A stretch of DNA of 60,525 bases from a gamma proteobacterium HTCC2207 (GTDB taxonomy: Bacteria; Pseudomonadota; Gammaproteobacteria; Pseudomonadales; Porticoccaceae), in the NCBI GenBank assembly GCA_905182855.1, contig CAJJDA010000007.1, forward strand, positions 1-60,525. Reading direction: 5' to 3'. Below, piece after piece: positions 52,618 to 60,525 of the stretch. Positions within the stretch are counted from its first letter, which is position 1. Every line of letters begins with the position of its first letter. The position numbers were made by a program, and so were the translations under genes. The notes under the pieces were generated by a model, which did no database searches, was not told where the DNA came from, and was given only the letters and a program-made list of their open reading frames with translations.

Positions 52618-53714
52618 ATGACAACGTTTATAAAACATTGTCATTGCCATAGGTTCTAGTGCTGATGACTTATCCAATGATGATCCTAGCAAAGGATATA
52701 ACCTTATATCCCCGGGAAAATTGGGCTGTGGTGCCGGCAGCTGCCACAGGTATAGATCAGACTAAGATAGACAAATTATTCGATTTATCCTTTCAGGATT
52801 CAGCAACTCAGGGGTTGTTTTAATTAAGAATGGCAGCTAATCGGGGAGCGATACGCCGCAGGTTACGATGAAAATTCCTATGGCACCTCTTGGTCTATGG
52901 CTAAAAGCTTCTATGCCGCATTGATCGGTATCTATCGACCGGGTGAGATAATAGTCTTGATGATCCGGTAGCAAAGTACTCTAGACTATTTTAACGACGA
53001 GCGAAGACATATCCGTGTCAGAGATTTATTAGATATGACAGTGGGTTAGATTTTCCAACTCATGAGCATGAGGAGATGTTCTTTTCTGCCGATCATCTTG
53101 CCTATGCCCGCAGTGTCGGTGTAGAAAAGGAAGCCGGAGTAGTTTTTGAATATAACAATGTTAACTCTATGTTATTGAGTGATATTTTACGGCAGGTTAC
53201 GGGCGTTGCAGCGGATAGATTACTGCGCGATCGGATCCTGAGCAGGATTGGCATAGACAATGTGACTCTCTGGCAGGACAGCGCAGGCAACCCACTAACC
53301 TACTGTTGTATCGATACCACTGCGCGTCAATACTCACGCTTCGGCTTGCTGTTTGCTAGCAATGGTAATTGGGATGGTGAACAAATTATTTCAAAAGATT
53401 ACGTCGATCAAACCTTTACCAAAGTTTGGCAGGGCATCAAAAGTGAAAGCATCGCACAGGATCGCGGCTATGCCTTGCATTGGTGGATTTCTCGCGATGA
53501 TGACAGGTCGATTATCTTTAATGCCTCCGGTAAATTCGGCCAGTATATTTTTGTAGATCGTACTAACGATATCATTTTTACCCGTATTACTAAATACCAC
53601 CCACCAGAGGGGTCTAGGCAAGACTGGGGCGCTCTAAACTATATTAACTGGATAGGTTCTATTGATTTTCGTCTGCACGTTAGCGGAGTTTTTAGAGTCT
53701 TTAGGGCATTATAG
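52618..53714 (+). pseudogene. Serine beta-lactamase-like hydrolase, multiply frameshifted
   Basis: A serine hydrolase of the beta-lactamase/penicillin-binding superfamily. Pieces in different frames read LVLMTYPMMILAKDITLYPR (signal end), VVPAAATGIDQTKIDKLF, GVVLIKNGQLIGERYAAGYD, then SWSMAKSF, where Ser-x-x-Lys is the nucleophile motif, and later EYNNVNS (YxN). From 53076 to 53714 the frame is intact (212 residues). At least four indels and stops lie upstream, and coding similarity may continue past 53714 (LDDGASKEFFDNYSV). Protein sequence is well conserved between breaks, so errors rather than decay are likely. Confidence 0.75.
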
Positions 53715-53881
53715 AATTAGAGCACAATACAGAGTCCAGTAACTCTTGATGATGGCGCGTCAAAAGAATTCTTTGACAACTACAGCGTTATCATTGACGC
53801 ATTAGTCGACATCAGTCGCCAGAATAGACAGTGTATTGAAGCTGAACGGCACTGTCTCATTCTGATCCTCGAGCCGAGAGA

Positions 53882-54253
53882 TCACAATGATTCCAGATTA
53901 TCTAAACAATATCGGGCGCGCAGAAGCAGCGCGCTTTTAACGCTCTCATCCATTTTATCCCAGTTCCGATAGGCCATTGACGTTCTCGGATTTCGTGCAA
54001 ATTTATCGGTGTGTCGATGCATAAAATCCCAATATAGGCTGTTAAAAGGACAGGCATCCTCGGTAAACCGTTCCTTCACGCTGTAGTGGCAATCCTTGCA
54101 ATAATCACTCATCTTATTGATGTAACTGCCGCTGGCGGCATAGGGTTTTGTAGCAATTAGCCCGCCATCGGCAAACTGGCTCATGCCTCGGGTATTAGGC
54201 ATTTCTACCCATTCAATCGCGTCAATATAAATACCCAGATACCACTTATCCAC
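53882..54253 (-). CDS. Fe-S (6-4)-type photolyase, C-terminal part (frameshifted)
   Basis: The C-terminal part of a deoxyribodipyrimidine photolyase-related protein (COG3046/FeS-BCP family), which repairs UV lesions with light using FAD and an Fe-S cluster. Here are the cluster cysteines in YCKDCHYS and DACPFNSLYWDF, and the MSQFADGGLIATKPYAASG segment. Its start DKWYLGIYIDAIEW continues the previous ORF; one extra base near 54258-54266 breaks them. Confidence 0.85.
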   Translation of the reverse strand: MDKWYLGIYIDAIEWVEMPNTRGMSQFADGGLIATKPYAASGSYINKMSDYCKDCHYSVKERFTEDACPFNSLYWDFMHRHTDKFARNPRTSMAYRNWDKMDESVKSALLLRARYCLDNLESL

Positions 54254-54932
54254 TTTGCGTTGGGTCTATGCCGGCCAACATAGCGAAGTTGCCTGTCACC
54301 ATTAAACGCTGGATATGGTGGGCGTAGGCATAATCCAAAGACTGATCAATGGCCTGCTTCATACAGGACATCTTGGTCTTTCCAGTCCAAAAATAATCCG
54401 GCAGGGCGCGACTGGCACTCAGGGCGTTGAGCTCGGCATAATTGGGCATATTCGCCCAGTACACCGCGCGTACATATTCCCGCCAGCCTAGAATCTGGCG
54501 AATAAAGCCTTCAATTTGAGCCAAATCGACTGGACTATCGGGCTCTTCAAAACGCCGAATCGCAGCATTAATAACCTGCATTGGCTGTAAGATTTTGCTA
54601 TTCAGTGCAAAGGATATTCTAGAATGATAAAGACTCCAGCGATTGTCACCCTGTCGCGTCATAGCATCTTGAAAGCGGCCAAAATTGGGTAGGCAATACT
54701 GGCAGAAAAACTCTAGTAATTGCAGGCTTTGCTGCTCATTGATGGGCCAGAGTAGCTGCTCTGACATTTTACCCAGCGAGACTAATCTGATGCCTTTCGA
54801 TGCGTTTACGGATTCCGTCAACAGGGTTGGCAAATAAAAGTGGCTGAGGTACCTGTTCAAGATCAGCAGGCTTGAGTTTTTGTCGGTTTTCACCATCAAA
54901 ATTCCAGCGTTCGCCCTGAGGGTGCTTGCCAT
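54246..54932 (-). CDS. Fe-S (6-4)-type photolyase, middle part (frameshifted)
   Basis: The middle of the same gene. It carries SLGKMSEQLLWPINEQQSLQ, the FAD-domain helices (RWSLYHSRISFALNSKILQ) and LGWREYVRAVYWANMPNY. The first about 50 codons of this ORF are out of frame; the native sequence there (MDGKHPQGERWNFDGENRQ and NPVDGIRKRIERH) is in the third frame, with indels near 54788-54796 and 54938-54941. Confidence 0.85.
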   Translation of the reverse strand: MASTLRANAGILMVKTDKNSSLLILNRYLSHFYLPTLLTESVNASKGIRLVSLGKMSEQLLWPINEQQSLQLLEFFCQYCLPNFGRFQDAMTRQGDNRWSLYHSRISFALNSKILQPMQVINAAIRRFEEPDSPVDLAQIEGFIRQILGWREYVRAVYWANMPNYAELNALSASRALPDYFWTGKTKMSCMKQAIDQSLDYAYAHHIQRLMVTGNFAMLAGIDPTQSG

Positions 54933-55429
54933 CCATCAAACATTAAAGCGCAGCCGCATTTTACGATAAAAGGACTCCATACGGTTGTGCTTGCCAGCAT
55001 TAATATACTGGGAATTTCAGACTGAGGCAGTAAAAAATGTTCTGTATCACAGCACCTTACCGTAGCTCCTATATCCATTGTCTGCAATTGTTGCGCTAGG
55101 CGATATTCGTCTGGTTGCTGATACTCGAGATGCTGCACCGAATGTTGCTGGCACAGAGCCGTTAACAGTAGAGGTAGGCTGGCATAGTCAGCAGTATCGT
55201 CAAGTTTGAGATAGCTAACCTGATGCTGGTCGCTACGTAATGAGCCTGCAAAGGCTTCCATGGCAGCAAAGAAAGCACAGAGTTTTTGAATATGATGGGT
55301 AACATACTCAGCCTCCTGATGTAACTCAGCGATTAGATATAAAACGCCATCATCCCTTTGTTGATACCAAGAATGTTGGCGATTGAGTTGATCACCCAAT
55401 ATCAGTCGTAGGGTATGGAAGTTAGCCAT
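54896..55429 (-). CDS. Fe-S (6-4)-type photolyase, N-terminal part (frameshifted)
   Basis: The N-terminal antenna-like domain: LRLILGDQLNRQHSWY, LYLIAELHQEAEYVTHHIQK and YLKLDD, typical of the PhrB family, where the 6,7-dimethyl-8-ribityllumazine chromophore binds. It runs native to HFLLPQSEIP. A missing base near 55010-55013 then shifts the frame; the true sequence continues QYINAGKHNRMESFYRKMRL. The stop of the Cry-DASH gene overlaps the ATG at 55429, so the two are coupled. Confidence 0.87.
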   Translation of the reverse strand: MANFHTLRLILGDQLNRQHSWYQQRDDGVLYLIAELHQEAEYVTHHIQKLCAFFAAMEAFAGSLRSDQHQVSYLKLDDTADYASLPLLLTALCQQHSVQHLEYQQPDEYRLAQQLQTMDIGATVRCCDTEHFLLPQSEIPSILMLASTTVWSPFIVKCGCALMFDGWQAPSGRTLEF

Positions 55430-56757
55430 TATAGTGGTTCCTGAAAAGTGACGATGGGCCAGTCAGCAGCATCCACTGAATCGAGGGCAGGGTCATGCCT
55501 GTCACCATCCCAGCGGTTGATGAAAGCTCTGTCAGGATCATAGAGTTGAGTTTGTTTGGTTAGGTCAAAGCGCCGATGCCCACGCGGATCCGCACCGACG
55601 CCGGCAAGATACTGCCAATTGCCCCAGTTGGAGGCAGTATCATAATCAATCAGCTGATGTTCCATATAGGCTGCGCCGTAGCGCCAATCTAAACCAAGCT
55701 CATGGACGAAACAGCTAGCCACAAGCTGGCGGCCGCGATTGCTCATGTAACCTGTACTATTCAGCTGCTTCATGCAGGCATTTACGATGGGATAGGGCGT
55801 ATTACCCCGACACCACTTTTGGAATCGTTCAGGGTAAAAGCTTGTTGTTGGTTTACGACTCTTGATGCCGCTAAAGCCAAATAATCGCTTGCCATGCCGG
55901 TGCGCATAGCACTGGTAGTATTCGCGCCACAGCAGCTCAAAGTAAATCCAGTAGGTCGAATCATTGGCGCCCATGTTGCGCTCGTAGTCCCGAAGGCTCT
56001 GTATAATACGCCGCGCAGACAGACAGCCATTGGCGAGCCAGGGTGAAAATTTAGTCGAATAGTCCATGCCGTCCAAGCCATTGCGCGTCTCCTTGTAAGT
56101 GCTGGCTAGCCCGCTCCTAAAGTAACGTTGCAAATGTGTCAGCCCCTGCTGCTCTCCACCCTCAAACAGGGGCTGATGCGCAGACCTGTTCGAGATCCAA
56201 GGCCATGCTGCCGACGAAGCTGGGCTGGGAGGCAACATCATGGGCTGGGGTCGCGCTGGCTTGATCTTGAGCGGTTCAATAACTTTACGAAACTTTGAGA
56301 AGCTGTCAGGCAGCTCGGTCAGTTCAAAGGGTAATTCAGTGCGATCAAACAAAGTATGGCTGGCAATACGTTGAAAGCTAATTAAGGGGTAGTATTTAAT
56401 CAGGCGTTGCCATAGCAGGTTCTCATAATATCCTACGTTCTCACTACTGTAGATCTGTGCAATATTATACTGCGTTATCAGTTGAGGAATAATATCTAAG
56501 GCTGGCTCCGCGCTAACAACTAGCCGTTGGCCGAGTATTTTGAGGCTGTTATCTAACGCTGTTAAAGATTGCTGCAAAAACACCTCGCGGTGAACTGACA
56601 GATCAGCCGGCGCACGAAGGCTTGAAGGAGGCTGCTTGGGCTCAAGGCAGTACAAGCATATGAGTTGGTCAGTCTCGGCGGCTGCACGCGCTAAACCCAA
56701 ATTATCGTCTATACGCAGGTCATTTTTGAATAAAAACAGGCCGACCTGATGGGACAT
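55429..56757 (-). CDS. Cryptochrome DASH family photolyase
   Basis: A 442-residue cryptochrome/photolyase. The antenna domain starts VGLFLFKNDLRIDDN and the FAD domain has the DASH-specific YKETRNGLDGMDYSTKFSPWLANG signature in pieces (TRNGLDGMDYSTKFSP), then SNRGRQLVASCFVHELGLDW and GNWQYLAGVGADPRG. Cry-DASH proteins repair pyrimidine dimers, mainly in single-stranded DNA, and may signal light. It is the first gene of the minus-strand pair with the Fe-S photolyase. Confidence 0.93.
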   Translation of the reverse strand: MSHQVGLFLFKNDLRIDDNLGLARAAAETDQLICLYCLEPKQPPSSLRAPADLSVHREVFLQQSLTALDNSLKILGQRLVVSAEPALDIIPQLITQYNIAQIYSSENVGYYENLLWQRLIKYYPLISFQRIASHTLFDRTELPFELTELPDSFSKFRKVIEPLKIKPARPQPMMLPPSPASSAAWPWISNRSAHQPLFEGGEQQGLTHLQRYFRSGLASTYKETRNGLDGMDYSTKFSPWLANGCLSARRIIQSLRDYERNMGANDSTYWIYFELLWREYYQCYAHRHGKRLFGFSGIKSRKPTTSFYPERFQKWCRGNTPYPIVNACMKQLNSTGYMSNRGRQLVASCFVHELGLDWRYGAAYMEHQLIDYDTASNWGNWQYLAGVGADPRGHRRFDLTKQTQLYDPDRAFINRWDGDRHDPALDSVDAADWPIVTFQEPL

Positions 56758-56828
56758 CGTTGCTCACCATTAGTTTATGCTTTAGGGCCCGAGCGCCCTC
56801 CAGCCTCTTTTTACGTGGGAATACTTGG

Positions 56829-56857
56829 TTTAGATGACTGTCTCAAGGCATTATAAT
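56829..56857 (+). promoter_or_regulatory. Sigma-70 promoter of the DUF3429-DCC-SDR operon
   Basis: TTTAGA (56829-56834) and TATAAT (56852-56857) are spaced by exactly 17 bases between the divergent Cry-DASH and DUF3429 genes. The start would be about 49 bases before ATG56913. No clear regulator dyad is seen over it. Confidence 0.5.
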
Positions 56858-56912
56858 CATCCAACCTGGCTTGTCATTCGTAACGTCTGGACAGTCAAAA
56901 TAGTGATCAATT

Positions 56913-57434
56913 ATGTCCAACCAAGACTCTCAGTCCATTTTACCCTACAGCCTGACAGCCTTTTTGGGGGATCTTGGCTCCCTACCCTTTACCCTGCTGG
57001 GTTTATTGATGGTTCAGGGATACGTTGCGGGCCCTGGATTGCAAAGTACATCGGTCCTTGGGCTCTATGCGCCGTACGTATTTATTGCCTACAGTGCTGT
57101 AATACTAAGCTTTCTATGTGGTGCCCTTTGGGCAGCGGCGCGGGTTAGTGAGCCGGGACTACTGGCCAACGCGACCGTCGTATTAAGTAATCTGTTAGCT
57201 CTGAGCGCCTGGGCGAGTTTATTGCTAAACTATGTGGCGCCAATCATGACGATTTTTGCGGTCACGTTATTGCTTGCAGGGTTTTTGAGTCTGCTTTGGG
57301 CAGAGAGGCTTTTGGGCAGTCAGGCCGGCGAGCCTGATCGAGTCTATTGGTCTATGCGCCTAAGGATCACAGCCGTGGTCGCTGTGTGGCATGTGGTGGT
57401 GATTTATATGATGATTCAGGAATTGAACTTATGA
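56913..57434 (+). CDS. DUF3429 membrane protein
   Basis: A 173-residue integral membrane protein with about five helices. The start SILPYSLTAFLGDLGSLPF and the YAPYVFIAYSAVILSFLCGALWAAA helix mark the DUF3429 family, of unknown function, commonly found near photolyase genes in marine bacteria. It overlaps the next gene by ATGA (57431-57434). No co-factor residues are evident. Confidence 0.87.
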   Translation: MSNQDSQSILPYSLTAFLGDLGSLPFTLLGLLMVQGYVAGPGLQSTSVLGLYAPYVFIAYSAVILSFLCGALWAAARVSEPGLLANATVVLSNLLALSAWASLLLNYVAPIMTIFAVTLLLAGFLSLLWAERLLGSQAGEPDRVYWSMRLRITAVVAVWHVVVIYMMIQELNL

Positions 57435-57799
57435 CAGAATTAACTATATTTTATGACGGTGGGTGCCCCCTTTGCGCCTCAGAGATGCGCCATTTACATA
57501 GGCTTGACAGTGCTAGCAACATTACCTTTGAGGATATTTATGCGGCTAATTTTAGTCTGCGTTTTCCGATGATCGATCAGCAAGAGGCCGATCGCATACT
57601 CCATGGTCAGTTGGCGAACGGTCAGATGATTTATGGCCTTGATGTGACTTATCAGGCTTGGGTGCTGGTGGGAAAACGTAAGTGGGTTGCGATACTGCGC
57701 TGGCCTATCATTAAGCCGATAGCGGACGTTACTTACTCTATTTTTTGCCAAGCATCGCAATCGGATATCAAAATTATTAACAGGCCAATCACGCTGTGA
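57431..57799 (+). CDS. DCC-family thiol-disulfide oxidoreductase (DUF393)
   Basis: A 122-residue DCC protein with a thioredoxin-like fold. The diagnostic motif FYDGGCPLCASEM near the start holds the CxxC redox pair. ATG57431 is chosen over the ORF start at 57347 because it begins exactly at the domain and overlaps the DUF3429 stop as ATGA. The family is predicted to handle disulfides; partners are unknown. The SDR gene starts 24 bases later. Confidence 0.87.
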   Translation: MTELTIFYDGGCPLCASEMRHLHRLDSASNITFEDIYAANFSLRFPMIDQQEADRILHGQLANGQMIYGLDVTYQAWVLVGKRKWVAILRWPIIKPIADVTYSIFCQASQSDIKIINRPITL

Positions 57800-57823
57800 T
57801 GCCTGTTCAATTGGGGGTGATAA

Positions 57824-58585
57824 ATGACGGTTGCTCAACAATCTCAGACCGCTCTAGTACTGGGTGCCAGTGGTGGTTTAGGTCAGGCAATAGTTGCCAA
57901 ATTTCTGACTGATCCATCGATAGAGCGGGTGATCGCCGTCAGTCGCAATTGTCAGACTGACGATCTTTCCGCGGCGTGGATATCTAACTCTCGGTTGATT
58001 TGGATTCAGGTAGAGGGTGACTACAGCGAAGACTCAATGACAAAGGCTGTTGCCGATTTGGTGCCATTCACTGGCACAATTAGTAGGGTCTGTATCTGTC
58101 ATGGGCTTTTGCATGCCGATGACATCTGGCCAGAAAAGCGTTGTGAAGATATCAACGAGGCGTCGATGCATGCGGTTTTTCAGGCCAATACCGTAGTGCC
58201 CGCCCTTTGGCTAAAGCTGCTGCTCGGCGTCCTCGTTGGACAACAACCTTGTGTTGTGGCGGCGCTCAGCGCAAGAGTTGGCAGTATCGAGGACAATCGC
58301 ATGGGTGGCTGGTATGCCTATCGTACTTCCAAGGCGGCACTCAACATGATGCTAAAAACGTTTGCGATTGAATATGCGCGCCGAGTGAAGAATGTAAAAT
58401 TAATAAGTTTTCATCCGGGTACCACAGATACCGACCTGTCTAAACCTTTTCAGGCATCAGTACCTAAAGAGCAATTATTCGCTACGGCCTTTGTCGCGGA
58501 TCGGTTGGCGGGAATCATGGATGAGGCTGAGATGGACGGGCAGCTTGCGTTTATCGATTGGGACGGCAAGCAGGTCAACTGGTAA
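57824..58585 (+). CDS. Short-chain dehydrogenase/reductase (SDR)
   Basis: A 253-residue Rossmann-fold oxidoreductase, similar to the CsgA-like SDRs found with photolyases. The nucleotide motif is [13 protein letters not shown], the catalytic pair is Tyr-x-x-x-Lys in [10 protein letters not shown], and [10 protein letters not shown] carries the Ser-type position. The Gly-rich motif predicts NAD(P) use; the substrate is unknown. Its last 111 bases overlap the minus-strand YceI lipoprotein gene in convergent orientation. Confidence 0.85.
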   Translation: MTVAQQSQTALVLGASGGLGQAIVAKFLTDPSIERVIAVSRNCQTDDLSAAWISNSRLIWIQVEGDYSEDSMTKAVADLVPFTGTISRVCICHGLLHADDIWPEKRCEDINEASMHAVFQANTVVPALWLKLLLGVLVGQQPCVVAALSARVGSIEDNRMGGWYAYRTSKAALNMMLKTFAIEYARRVKNVKLISFHPGTTDTDLSKPFQASVPKEQLFATAFVADRLAGIMDEAEMDGQLAFIDWDGKQVNW

Positions 58586-59341
58586 CTCATTGCAAAGTGA
58601 ATTGCCTATAGTAGAAAAGTTATCAGGGCATTGCGCGCTCAGCGGAGCCAGCTTTGTAGCGGTTATTGAATAGCGCAGGTCGAGTCTGTCTTTTACTTTT
58701 ATCAGCCCGTTCATTATTGAAAATGGCTCAATCGAAAAGTCAGTCTGCAAAATAGAGAAAGCACCGCTTATCAGCAGCTTTCCCTCTTCCTCCTGCGCAA
58801 TCTTAATTGCTAGCTGTAGTGGTTGTGTCACCCCATGAATAGTTAGCGCCACGGAAGTCATAGCACCTGCGAGAGCTGAAGAGCAGTCACTACTGTGCAG
58901 TTTTACCAGCGGGAAGACTGGCTGTTCAAGACTTTTTAGCATATTATTTTTCGTGCCGATAATATCTTTTTCTGACGGAGTGGAGTCTAGATTTTCGGTA
59001 GCTCTAAATCTTTCATTGTCGACGTCTAGGCTGCTCAATGGCGTATAAAAATCGGCGCGACAGTTTTCGGTTTTGTTATGGATTCGGACATAACCGCGGA
59101 TATCTTGACTAGCGATAATATGATCGTGACCGAGCTTTGCCATAAGTCCGTCACGATAGGCTCGCACAAGAATTTGCGATAAATTATTGTCAACCTCGTA
59201 CACAGTGTATTGCGGATCTGCCTGCAGATAGTCTGTGCGAGGAAAGTCGTAGCGTTGCTCGGCGGTGGTTAAATTGCCATTCTGAATGGCACAGGCGCTC
59301 AGGAAGATAATAAGGCAAGATATCATAATAGGATTTTTCAT
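58475..59341 (-). CDS. YceI-family lipoprotein
   Basis: A 288-residue lipoprotein with lipobox LSAC near residue 17 and a YceI-like lipid-binding beta-barrel (about 55-230: [29 protein letters not shown]). YceI proteins bind isoprenoid-like lipids. The tail from about residue 240 on is non-conserved and overlaps the SDR gene by 111 bases, so the true end may be earlier and the present end could come from a lost stop or shift. It overlaps the upstream YceI by ATGA. Confidence 0.8.
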   Translation of the reverse strand: MKNPIMISCLIIFLSACAIQNGNLTTAEQRYDFPRTDYLQADPQYTVYEVDNNLSQILVRAYRDGLMAKLGHDHIIASQDIRGYVRIHNKTENCRADFYTPLSSLDVDNERFRATENLDSTPSEKDIIGTKNNMLKSLEQPVFPLVKLHSSDCSSALAGAMTSVALTIHGVTQPLQLAIKIAQEEEGKLLISGAFSILQTDFSIEPFSIMNGLIKVKDRLDLRYSITATKLAPLSAQCPDNFSTIGNSLCNELPVDLLAVPIDKRKLPVHLSLIHDSRQPIRDKGRSE

Positions 59342-59907
59342 TGGCTAGATTCAGCGCGTGAAAAAACCACATTAAACCAAACTTTCACACTGATACCGAT
59401 CTGTTCTCCAGTAGCCCATTCGCCATCTCCAATGAAGAAATCATTACGCGCCAATGTCAGTTCTCCAATCATCGATGCATCGCCTTCAGGCAAAGTCGCC
59501 CAGCGGAAGGGGACGGTCACAGCCTTATTATAGCCTTTTAATTGCAGGCTACCCTGAGCTAAAAACTGTCCCGAAGTATCGATGACAAATTGGTCGCTAA
59601 TAAATTGCGCCTCGGGAAAGTCGGTAATATTAAACCAGTCAGCCGCCCCAATCGCTTCATTGATATCGCTATTATCCATATCGGCACTGGCGATACTTAC
59701 TTTCACGGATAAATGTATTGGTTGATCTTTTGCGTCGGTGGTGTAGGTCACTGAAAACAGACTGAAGCGACCATTGATAGGCATACCTTCGTAGCTGGGA
59801 GCGAAGTTTAATCGGCTCTTGCTAGGATTTGACTGCCAGTCTGTCGCCGACGCAAAGGAAACATTTAGCAGGCAGCACAAGCTTATTATTAAAGTAATTA
59901 ATTTCAA
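59338..59907 (-). CDS. YceI-family periplasmic protein
   Basis: A 189-residue secreted YceI protein. Residues 1-21 form a signal peptide ending SFASA, followed by the barrel ([33 protein letters not shown]). It should bind a polyprenyl or quinone-like lipid in the periplasm. It lies between cytochrome b561 (24 bases) and the YceI lipoprotein (4-base overlap) in one minus-strand operon. Confidence 0.88.
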   Translation of the reverse strand: MKLITLIISLCCLLNVSFASATDWQSNPSKSRLNFAPSYEGMPINGRFSLFSVTYTTDAKDQPIHLSVKVSIASADMDNSDINEAIGAADWFNITDFPEAQFISDQFVIDTSGQFLAQGSLQLKGYNKAVTVPFRWATLPEGDASMIGELTLARNDFFIGDGEWATGEQIGISVKVWFNVVFSRAESSQ

Positions 59908-59931
59908 AAAAACTCCTTATCAAGTAGCCAA

Positions 59932-60468
59932 TTAGAACCACATTCGTTTAAGCACATCGTCCCGAAGCAGCAGGTGATGACGCAGCGCAGCACCTATATG
60001 CACAAGCAAGGTGACGAGCAAAACCAGAACACAGGTTTCATGTACCTCTGCGGCCAATGCCTTCAGCGCCTCATCGGGCCCGACCAGTGCCGGCAATGGT
60101 ATTAACCAGAACAGCTTAATCGGTATATTAGCCGCGGAGGATGTGATCCAACCAGAGATAGGCAGTAACACCATGAGACCGTAAAGTAGGCCGTGAGCCA
60201 ACTGCCCCAACCGCCGCTGTATTTGGCTGATACCGAAAGCCTCTGGAATAGTACTTTTGATGCGCCACAGCAAGCGCAGTATGAGCAGTAAAAACACCAG
60301 CATACCTACAGACTTGTGCCAGATAAAGACATCCATTTTCAGCGCCGACAATTTTAAGCTTTCGGCATAAAACCCCAGAGGTATTTGGATGAAAATCAAC
60401 AGAGCGGTGAGCCAGTGCAGTGTTTTGCTTAAGAGGCCCCACTGGTCTGCGGTGTTTCCTATGCTCAT
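59932..60468 (-). CDS. Cytochrome b561
   Basis: A 178-residue four-helix cytochrome b561 that moves electrons between quinol and a periplasmic or membrane partner. Haem His candidates lie in LHWLTALLIF, WHKSVGMLVF, AHGLLYG and VHIGAALRHH. AGGAAA lies 7 bases before the ATG. It is the first gene of the operon cytochrome b561, YceI, YceI-lipoprotein, a combination seen in other proteobacteria and thought to link quinone and YceI lipid binding. Confidence 0.9.
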   Translation of the reverse strand: MSIGNTADQWGLLSKTLHWLTALLIFIQIPLGFYAESLKLSALKMDVFIWHKSVGMLVFLLLILRLLWRIKSTIPEAFGISQIQRRLGQLAHGLLYGLMVLLPISGWITSSAANIPIKLFWLIPLPALVGPDEALKALAAEVHETCVLVLLVTLLVHIGAALRHHLLLRDDVLKRMWF

Positions 60469-60525
60469 TTTATGTTTCCTTTTCTGAGTGTTTCTCGATG
60501 CTGATTTCAGGATCCACTATTTAAC

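Noticed and set aside
1-60525. tRNA, rRNA, CRISPR, insertion sequence or integrase
   Set aside because: I looked for T-loop GGTTCGAATC patterns, repeat-spacer arrays and transposase motifs and saw none that held up; the one GGTTCGAA match is inside the TonB gene.

Overview
The window looks like part of the chromosome of a free-living marine gammaproteobacterium, most like the SAR92/OM60-type oligotrophs (inference from gene content, not from a marker gene). The pointers are a proteorhodopsin, a complete retinal-synthesis operon, two TonB-dependent receptors, a light-repair cluster, and families common in those bacteria (YaeQ, DUF1415, DUF3501, Cry-DASH, DUF3429). I see no rRNA, tRNA, CRISPR array, insertion sequence or prophage.

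Layout. 0.5-10 kb: a TonB-dependent receptor, a SnoaL-like protein, two sister cupins, a small DUF4345-like membrane protein, a DJ-1/PfpI protein, a long acyl-CoA dehydrogenase and an S41 lipoprotein protease. 10.5-24.8 kb: a methyltransferase, an M19 dipeptidase, a cysteine-free glutaredoxin-like protein, acetoacetyl-CoA synthetase with a divergent LysR regulator, a coupled set (class III CoA-transferase, di-haem peroxidase, beta-helix/cytochrome c protein), an acyl-CoA thioesterase, a cation-transporter remnant, an Old Yellow Enzyme relative, an exonuclease/GIY-YIG fusion and a TetR regulator. 25-31 kb: TonB receptor, GPH-type symporter, acetoacetate-decarboxylase-like protein and 3-hydroxyacyl-CoA dehydrogenase, probably one TetR-controlled uptake and catabolic unit. 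31-44 kb: mainly housekeeping (DUF1415, BaiN-like flavoprotein, YlqF GTPase, penicillin-acylase lipoprotein, MFS, YaeQ, GH3 glycosidase, HIBYL-CoA hydrolase), then the rubrerythrin / Fe-S protein / DUF3501 operon. 44-45 kb: two small paralogous membrane proteins of unknown function. 45-52.3 kb: the minus-strand light-energy operon, read as proteorhodopsin, hairpin, crtE, crtI, crtB, crtY, blh, fni. 52.6-60.5 kb: a broken serine hydrolase, an Fe-S (6-4)-type photolyase, Cry-DASH, a DUF3429-DCC-SDR operon, two YceI proteins and cytochrome b561.

How the genes work together. Fni, CrtE, CrtB, CrtI, CrtY and Blh supply IPP isomerisation, GGPP, phytoene, lycopene, beta-carotene and finally retinal. 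Proteorhodopsin uses the retinal as a green-light proton pump (Leu at the tuning site). The nearby photolyases and YceI/cytochrome b561 genes suggest a wider light-response region. In the left half, the receptors, CoA-activating enzymes, beta-oxidation-type dehydrogenases and redox enzymes point to breakdown of a hydrophobic or CoA-activated carbon source; the substrate is not evident.

Quality warning. At least nine otherwise well-conserved genes carry single-base or small frameshifts (SnoaL, acyl-CoA dehydrogenase, beta-helix/cytochrome, 3-hydroxyacyl-CoA dehydrogenase, crtE, crtI, serine hydrolase, Fe-S photolyase), densest at 50.0-55.1 kb. Because the shifted protein sequence stays conserved, base-calling or assembly error is more likely than decay for most of them. 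The cation-transporter remnant at 20.6-21.0 kb looks like a true pseudogene.
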